In this document: piece by piece, positions 35,701 to 44,700 of the stretch
How the letters are laid out: each line of letters begins with the position of its first letter
How positions within the stretch are numbered: position 1 is the stretch's first letter
Origin: Lineus longissimus
Lineage: Eukaryota; Nemertea; Pilidiophora; Heteronemertea; Lineidae
DNA length: 64,000 nt
Direction of reading: 5' to 3'
Assembly (NCBI RefSeq): GCF_910592395.1
Contig: NC_088313.1
Span: forward strand, 6,944,501 to 7,008,500
Position numbers and translations under genes: made by a program
Notes under the pieces: generated by a model
What the model saw: only the letters and a program-made list of their open reading frames with translations
Database searches by the model: none
Told to the model about the DNA's origin: nothing

Positions 35701-38700
35701 CATACGAAAAGTTTAAGGGTTTCCATCTAGTTGTTAAGGCGGTGGTAGACACATAGAGACTTTTATCAGTTCTGGTATTAAAATATAGATTGGTTACATG
35801 AACAACACTGAATGTAGTGAAGTAGTGTCACCCAACAATAGACGGTTAGAACAAAGGGACGCGTAATAGTTACTGGATTTTTTTATGCTTGGTTTTGAAA
35901 TTCTAATTAGTGAATATATATTTTCTTAAGTCAAAAAGTTTGGTTTTAAACGCTGATTTACGTTCCGGGTCCATTATCATTTTGTTGACACTGCTTAATT
36001 TCAGTTTAAAAAGATAATTTCAGGTTGACCTTGACCTTTGACCCCGACCTTGACCTTGACCTCGAATAAAATTCAAAAGGTGATTAATAGGTAGTCGACC
36101 TAATGTATCATAGGAATAGACATTTAAAGCAAGTTGATGCTTCTTCTGCTTGGTTCATTTTTAACATTGACAAAGATGTACGTTTTTGAGAGTGGTTACC
36201 ATGGAAACGGTCATTTTCGCAAGGTTGTCGGAAGAAATCGGGATATCAATAGGCATATTCATATGCGCGTACTCTTGACAACTATGTTTTGAATAGCAGT
36301 TTTGCATTAACAAACATGTTTAGCGGACCAAAATTTTGAGGCTTCAGCTTCCTGACTAGAAGGGAACATCACCTCATCTATTCAGCTTAGACTGAAATTT
36401 GGGACTTTCTATACACCAAATTCTAACCGTTAACATCAATGAAACATGACAACTTTAACTAAAACGATACTATTTAAATTGGAAAACAATCTCAACTTAT
36501 TGATATACTGTCTTTTCATCGACAAACCACTGGTTGCTAATATTCAAGCCAAACCCACCTTATGATGGTACGTAGTAGAGGATCACAATACCCGCATGGT
36601 AACGACCAATAGCAGTAGACTGTCAACTTGGACAGCAGGCCTAGGTTTTAGAGGGGCTGTTGTATGTTTCGCAGGTGACCTAATAGGGTTGCGTCATTTG
36701 TACGGACGAGTGCCGCGGCGGAATAATACGGAGTGTCCCACAAAATACTCCATCGGTTTTTACGGGGTGTTTAATTTCAAAATTTGAGTACCTTAAAAAG
36801 CGTAAAAAAGGCATATCAAGGCTTGTTTGCTAAGTGTAATGGATGATTGAAAGAAAGGAACTTCGAACAACAATGTCTGGTCCATATTTTGGAATCCGGG
36901 AGAATAACCTTAGCATTTTAGTTGGGACACCACGTAGGCCTAAAAGGGCAAAAACTATTGAGTAATCAGTGAGGTTTCAGGCGTATATAAAGTTTGGGTA
37001 CTGTTGGAAACCTCTTCTCGCCTTGCCTACAACTTGTAGAAATATGGATGAGCCACTGCCTAAAAGAAAGCGTAGTTATTCCGTGTCGGAGAAGCTGCGA
37101 TACCTGCGAGACTTTGAGGTTGCCATTGGAAATGGTACTGTGCGAACGATGACAGAATTTGCCAACCACCACAACATACCTTTTGAGACGTTTCGCAGGT
37201 GGAACCGTCATGACCTGGAATTGAAGGAGGAGCAGAACCGGGGCAAAGACCGAAAGCGAAGCAGAGGTTGATTGGTTACTGGCCTGAGGTCGAAGACCAA
37301 CTAGGAATTTGGTTCCGGGATGTTCGGCGAAGACGTCTACCTGTTGTGATCCAGGATGTCCAGGAGAAGGCCGTGCAACTATTCCAGACCTGGTGCGATG
37401 CCCTCCCAGAAGAGCGCCGACAACTCGCCACAGAGGCAAAACCACTAATGCGTGATGTCCATGTATCTAACGGCTGGGTGGAACTTTTTATGAAGAGGAA
37501 GGACAGCAGCCTGCGAAAAGTCACGAAGAACACTACCACCATTCCAGAAAGCGCCGTTGTCTTGGTTCGAAACTTTCGCGATGAAATAACCAACACCATC
37601 GAAAATTTTGGTATACCAATGCACCTGTTTTTCAACATGGACCAGACTTTCCTCCTTTTTGACCTCCGCCTAATGTACACCCTCAATGAGAAAGGCGGCA
37701 AGGCTGTTATGTACGAACCTCCAGGAAGAATGCAAAGCTGTGATGTTCTGTTACACTTTGCGTGGCGGCGAATGGCGATAAGATGTGAGCCCACATCACC
37801 TTTCCGAGAAGAGGATTTTTTCGCGCGCTTCGAGCTCTGGAAGAGGCCGAATTGCCCAAAAACGTTGTGGTCACATAGTCCGCCACGGGATGGGTCAGAC
37901 AGGAGACGATTCACCATTGGCTTGACGAAATCTTCATCCCATACGTCCATGAGGCCCATGCTGAACAGTTCATACTTTTGGACGATCAGTTCAGAGTACA
38001 TCGAACGGAGAACTTCAGGAATCGTCTCACTGCAGAAGGGGGCAGACTCAACTTTGTACCGGCCGGATGCACATCTTTGGCACAACCCCTGGATGTGGCT
38101 GTCATGAGATCCTTCAAATGTCACGCCAGACAAGCATGGAAGTCATGGAAGACCGAAAACACCAACGAAGCAGGCCAGTGTGATCCAATTGGACTCAGAG
38201 ATGTTGTCAACATCGTCAACCGTGCCTTGGAAGCGATCAGCCCAGAGGTCGTCGAGCATGGATTTGAGAAAGCGTTACGCCCACAGAACATAGACGCTGT
38301 TCCACACCCAGTTCCAGATGACGACGATGACGACGAACAGGGGGTAGAATTCCTCAATCTGCCTGATGAGTTTGAGCCTGAGATAGCAGGGCAGTAAGCA
38401 ATCGGGTCAACAGAGACAATCGGCAACCGGACCAGAATAAAAATCCAAAATAATGAATAAAAAAATTAAAAAACAGAAATGAGAAATAAAAAATAAAAAC
38501 AATGAATAAAGGCAAAAAAAGATGAATTAAGATTGGATGAAAGCCAATCTGAATAAACCTAAATGCATGAAAAGTCGCTGTCTTGAAGCGATGCTGGTAG
38601 AGCCCCCAAAAGGCCTGTGATGCCCACTCCAACGCGTTTTATGTGAGAAAGGGTTAACGTTGATCTATCAAACAGACCCAAACCGCAAAACCGCACTGAA

Positions 38701-41700
38701 ACCGCTAACTCAGACCGCAAACCTCAATAAACGCGAGCGCTTTGCATATCCTATGTGTCTCGTTAGGCCAATCTGTCCTTCTACTAGTAATACACCTACT
38801 TCATTCAACTTTCGACCAATGAGTGAAACGGTATAGTGCCCTGTGCTCGCGGTAGGCGTATGCATTAAGCCTAATGAACTGGTCTTACATCGATGTAAAG
38901 AGGGTATCTATCCATCTATCTTACATGTAGGATACTGTCTCTGATATTAAGTCGGCTTCGAAGTTATTCTACTTGACCGTCTTATGTCCAAGCAGTATTG
39001 TTGGAGGGTCTCTGTATACAAGCATGACAAGGGGAACTGCTACTGAAGAAGTATCTGAGAGGCTCCATGAACTACAAGTTCAGGAATTTGCTCAGGATTC
39101 TCATCTACAATTACATCTGAAATTTCGCCGACATTTGTCTCAAAATTGTCCTCAGGGACTGTTTCCAAGTTACTCCTGGTATTCCCGGAAATTACCTCAG
39201 TAACAAGAGATCTTTATATGACTTGTTGATCTTATAGCACCTTTTTAATATTGTTACTGTACTGCATTACTAACCTCTTTACTATGTGTAGGGTTCTGGT
39301 TCAAATCGAGGTGTCAACTTATTTGGACAGAAATTATATTTCCACAAGACATTGTCTACTAGTCCAATACAAGAATTCTCAGGAACTCTTCGTCTGTCTG
39401 CATATTCTTTTTGTTTGAATTTAGCTTTTGCATCTCTTTCCCTAAATTTCTTCAAGTGATAATTCCTGAGTTATCCTACACCACTGAACACCTCAGGATA
39501 TTCATCTTTGAGTTTTCTTAAGATTTCTTGACCTTGGCAATCAACTGATGTGCAAGAATTCACCTCGCTTTTGAGCGGGCCTACTCTGAGTACATCCAAA
39601 TCTAGAGCTGTTGATTTTCCAAGCAAAACTGGCTGGTCTGTCCTAGGCACAACAAAGAAGTCATTTTGACCGTTTTTTTCTGTTTCACCAACTTCAACTC
39701 TCGGAGCAGTTCTACACCAAATCTTCAGTGGATCCTTTGACCCATATGTATCACATGTATACACACTGCACTTGCGAATCAGCAAGTCTTTACTACACTC
39801 AATCCTGATCTTTTGGAAAGTTCGGACATAAGATTGCAGGTTGCACCAGAATCGACGATTATCAGACATTTTCCGCAGATGTGGTCTTAGAACATATACA
39901 GTTCTTGGCCATGTGACCCGGCATATCACAACGATAACATCGGCTATGATGTAACGAATGATGAGGCTTTGGCGTGACATGGGTACATTCGGGGAAACTT
40001 GCGTTTCAAGTTCTCACGTTGCGTAGTTACGTTCTTTGGTTCTTCGTCGCCATTTATGTCGTATATAGACACGGAGGGAGACCGTGAAGTCGGAGCAAGG
40101 GCAGGAAAACGGGAGACGTTGTCTCAAAGTCCTTACTAGTTTATTCTTTCATGATGTTACTGCTTATGCGCATACGCGCTACAATTAGGTACAATAGGTT
40201 ACATGAACAACACTGAATGTAGTAAAGTAGAAACGGAACGGAACTGTGGCTTAATTTGCACATGAAGTTCAGGTTCGATGTAGATATTCCGTTCAACGTA
40301 TCGAGATCTTAAGAATGGGCAACACGGAAAACGATGTAATGTAGAACTGTAGAACTAACTTTATTTTGACAAGAGGTAAAACATATATCACATGCTACAA
40401 TATAAGATGTTACACGATTGGTTTACTAAGGCAAAGGAGGCGGAGCCTGTAAGCACGTGGCTCGGGAATCCCGACATTCTCCGCGCCGCAGAAAAAGATT
40501 ACTCATTAATAAATGTGTTGTTCCAATTAGAACTCCGTTACTGTTCCACTAACTAAATACAAAGCTTTAGAGTAAACAAACTGGTGCCAAGTCTGGCACT
40601 TATTGCAAGCGTCCTATTCTTATCAAATCTAGAGCAAAGAACGACGAAAATAGTACGAATCTATAGAATGCTAATACTAAATACGTCAAGTTCGATTATA
40701 AGTTGCATAGTCCAATTAAATGCAAACGTCAACGATCAGCCTATAGTTGGCCTAAACTCCGTTTCATAAAGTGTCTTTTTCACTGCAAAGCAAAAACATG
40801 TAAAATATAACATGAGATTTCAAGTCGTAGCAAGGGAATTCAGTTTCTCATAATGCTCATAGCACGTTTGGCGGCGTGGTGGGTAGGCCTGACTGGAGGA
40901 TTGTCAGCTTGAGTTTGAGTGTCCGTGTTGGCAGGTTGATCATTTACCTCGGGAACATCGGCATCAGTGACTGGTTCCACTGCGCGTACCTCGAGTGTGA
41001 TCCGGATTTGGTTTTGATTTGAGAACTGCGTACCAGTCCACCGTTTCCGCGAACCAAATTGGTAACTTTTGCAAGTTGCCAGTGCCATTTTACTCGTTGT
41101 TGTGCCCGGGGTTTGGCACAGAAGAAAACTGACGCGGCAAAGTGAAGAAATGCGTTCCACATACGAGAAATCGTGAGGGCTTAGAGAATACAATGGCAGA
41201 AGGCGCAAACCAAACTAAACCTGAAAAGAAATTGAAATGTCTTTTTTCGCCAATATTGTTTCAGCGAAACAATCGTTTCCTGTCGTCATCATGCACGAGC
41301 ACAATGTCGCCTACTGCAATCTTGTTGCTTTCGACTGTCCCTCGTGGCGTTTTGGCCAAGTGTCTTTCACGGAGTGCCAGCAGATACCCAGTGCGCCAAC
41401 GGTTCCAGAAATTATGATACAGCTTCGCGAAATATGATACGCACTTTGACCGTGATTCGCGGTTTAACGTTTGCGGTTCAAAGTCTGGCTCGTTGAATTC
41501 ATCTGATGTGACTTATGGGTGGAGTAATGTCCTCAGGAGGCGTCCGTGCATCAGGTGTGATGGGGTTAATGCTGGTTGTGTCCAATCGCCGACCTAGGTT
41601 ATTGGGCGATCGTTGAATGCTGCTTCTATTTCACACACAAGACTTGGATGTCGGAATTGTGGTGCATTTTTAAATGCCTTTTCTGAAACCAGCATGAATA

Positions 41701-44700
41701 GCCCTATGACTCGTATTATTAATGATGGTACGTGTAAAACAACAACATGACATTTACCTAATTATGTTCTTTTGTCTTGCTTTTAGCCCCAAAAAGTAGG
41801 TGAATTAATGAGCATTTTATTACGATATAACATTGCAGATTTGCAGTGACATCATTTTCGAAGTCTACGGAAAAATGATTTAATTCACACATCTCCTGTA
41901 GGAACAGCACCAAAATGTCCATATTAATCAGCGTTAAAGCATGAAATTAAAACTTTTTTGGCCAGTTTCAGGGTTGTTTTTAGCACTAGTTTTGATATTT
42001 CCTAATCACATCGATATTGGCATCAAATTGTTTAATACGAGACTTAAAAATTAGAGTTAGACACTTGTATGCTTAAATTGCATTAAAATTTTGGACTGTC
42101 AGGGGAGATATGAACAACTTTTTACGTGTTTCTTTAACATTTGGAAATGAATGTATGAGGAACTATATAAAAAGCTTCTTTTTTTCACAGCAGTTGGGCC
42201 GCCAAGGAATATACGAGTTGTATTCATCCATCATGATCCCCCGTTCGGCACCGTGACCTGGGATGCCCCAGCAGACGCCTCTGGACCGATCGATTACTAC
42301 TGGATGAGATTTGGCGAAAAAGGCCAGACTCACTTGGAAGAGAGACAACTCGCTGGAAGAACGCCTTTTACTGCAATTTACGCTGAAAATGGCATGGAGT
42401 ACGAGATCAGAGTGGCTGCGGATATTGACGGTCGACGTGGGGAATATGCCATCATGACTGTGGTGGCGCCTGACGGCCGCCCAACTGCTTCACCCGAGAA
42501 CCTCACCGTAACGGGTCTGAGTCCGACCTCTGTGCACGTCACATGGGATCCTCCGTTGAAGCGTGGAAGGAAGGGAAAGATTGTGAACTACATGGTGGAA
42601 TGGCGGAAAGAGTCTGGTGAAACGCTGTGGACCAGCAACCTGAACACGAGTGAGACTGATGTTACAATTGGTGACCGCACCCCCCTTAAACCTGAAACGT
42701 ACTATGTCTTCAGGGTTAGAGCTTTCACGAGTGCCGGATCTGGACCTCTAACGCAGACATTCAGATTTACAACAGACAAAGGTATCTAGCAGTGATGTTC
42801 ACATCCAATTAGAAATGTCAGCACTGTAACATGTTAAATTCCATCCTACTAGCTCCTTGTACGCCCAATAGCCAAGTTATTACCGAAATCTCGACTCTTG
42901 CACTTGCAGCCAAAGTGAACTTATAATACTTGCATGTAGGTTTGCGAAGAGTGGCTAGCTCCCTTAGACCCCTATCATCCCGGGAAAATATACAGCTATG
43001 TGCAGCTACATACCTGGCCACATGCAGAGATATGTATCAGACGTTCCGATGACGATCAGTGGGCTAGAACATGCATGCCTGGCCCAAACTGCTACGCCCG
43101 AGAACTTCTAAAACCATTCATAGCGCGCCCTTATGGAAAAGGCGATATTTGACAGAAATAAGGACGATATTTAAACGAAGTCCGCTAGCTTTATTACGAT
43201 GATGAAAACGTTGAGTCGATATTACTTTTTGTTCCTTTATAGTTGTTGTCTCTTTTTGCCAGAGGCCAGATTTTGACACCCACGGGACCACTGAAAACGT
43301 CCTTTACGGCATTTTTGGTAAATGAACAAGTGCATTACTGTCAATTTGAGGGCTGTGATGGGGTTCTTTGATAAAAAAAACATGCCAAAATTGCATGTGA
43401 TAATCGTCCAATGGAATAACCACTGTGTAAAAGCGCGTCATAAACAGAACCTGCCATACTGACAGAAGTACATTCCAATGGCCCAATCCTTTGTTATGAA
43501 GGGTGGACAAGTGCACATATAAATGCCGACGGAGGATAGCCCGTTGAAAAATAGCTGATTTGCATTGAAATACCCTTTCGTAACTGAAACGAATGTGACC
43601 AATGGACTCTTTCTCCGGGAGATACAGAATACTCATTTGTACACTGTGATAAGGGTCCATGTCAGTTTGATTGGCGGATGGCGCCTTTGAAAGGGGTTAG
43701 GCTATCAGTGATCATATTGTACTATTAGAGGAGATATAAACAATTTTATACGTGTTTTTTTAACGTTTGGAAATGAATGTATGAGGAACTGCTACTTATA
43801 CGAAAAGCTTCTTTTTTTCACAGCAGTTGGGCCGCCAAGGAATTTACGAGTTGTATTCATCGATCATGACCCTCCGTTCGGCACCGTGACCTGGGATGCC
43901 CCAGCAGACACTTCTGGATCGATCGATTACTACTGGATGAGATTTGGCGAAAAAGGCCAGACTCACCTGGAGGAGAGACAACTCGCTGGAAGAACGCCGT
44001 TTACTGCAATTTACGCTGACAATGGCATAGAGTACGAGATCAGAGTGGCTGCGGAAATTGACGATGAACGTGGGGAATATGCCATCAAAACTGTAAAGGC
44101 GCCTGACGGACGCCCGTCCGCTCCTCCCCAGAACGTAGCTGTAATGGGACAGAGTCCGACCTCCGTGCGCCTTGTCTGGGAGCCCCCGGCGAAAGCGTAC
44201 AGAGGAGGGACGATCCTCAACTACATGGTGGAATGGGGCACAGACGAAATGATTTACAAAAACAAAATGAACACCAGCAACACTGCTGTTACAGTTGGTG
44301 ACTCCCAGCCCCTTGATCCAGATACAGCCTATGTCTTCAGGGTTAGGGCATTCACAAGTGCTGGGTCAGGGCCAACAGAGACAGTTCAATTCAAAACAGA
44401 CAAAGGTACCTGCCTGAGTAGACTTAAACTGGTGTGACTGACAAAGCAATCGGTGATCAAAATATGAAGTTTTAGGCCTACCTATTATCAGAGTATTTCA
44501 AATAAATTCATTTGAAAAACTCTGCACCAAGGTACTATTACCAAAGGAATTTGATACAAGTATTTACGTCACACCGATGCAAAATGTAAGACAATTTTCC
44601 GGAGTTGGTTATATTTCAAATGTTGCCTCCTTATGAGAGACCTGCTGGTCGGGTACAGTGAATTAGACCATCATGAAGTCATAGGTATACTGTGATGCTT

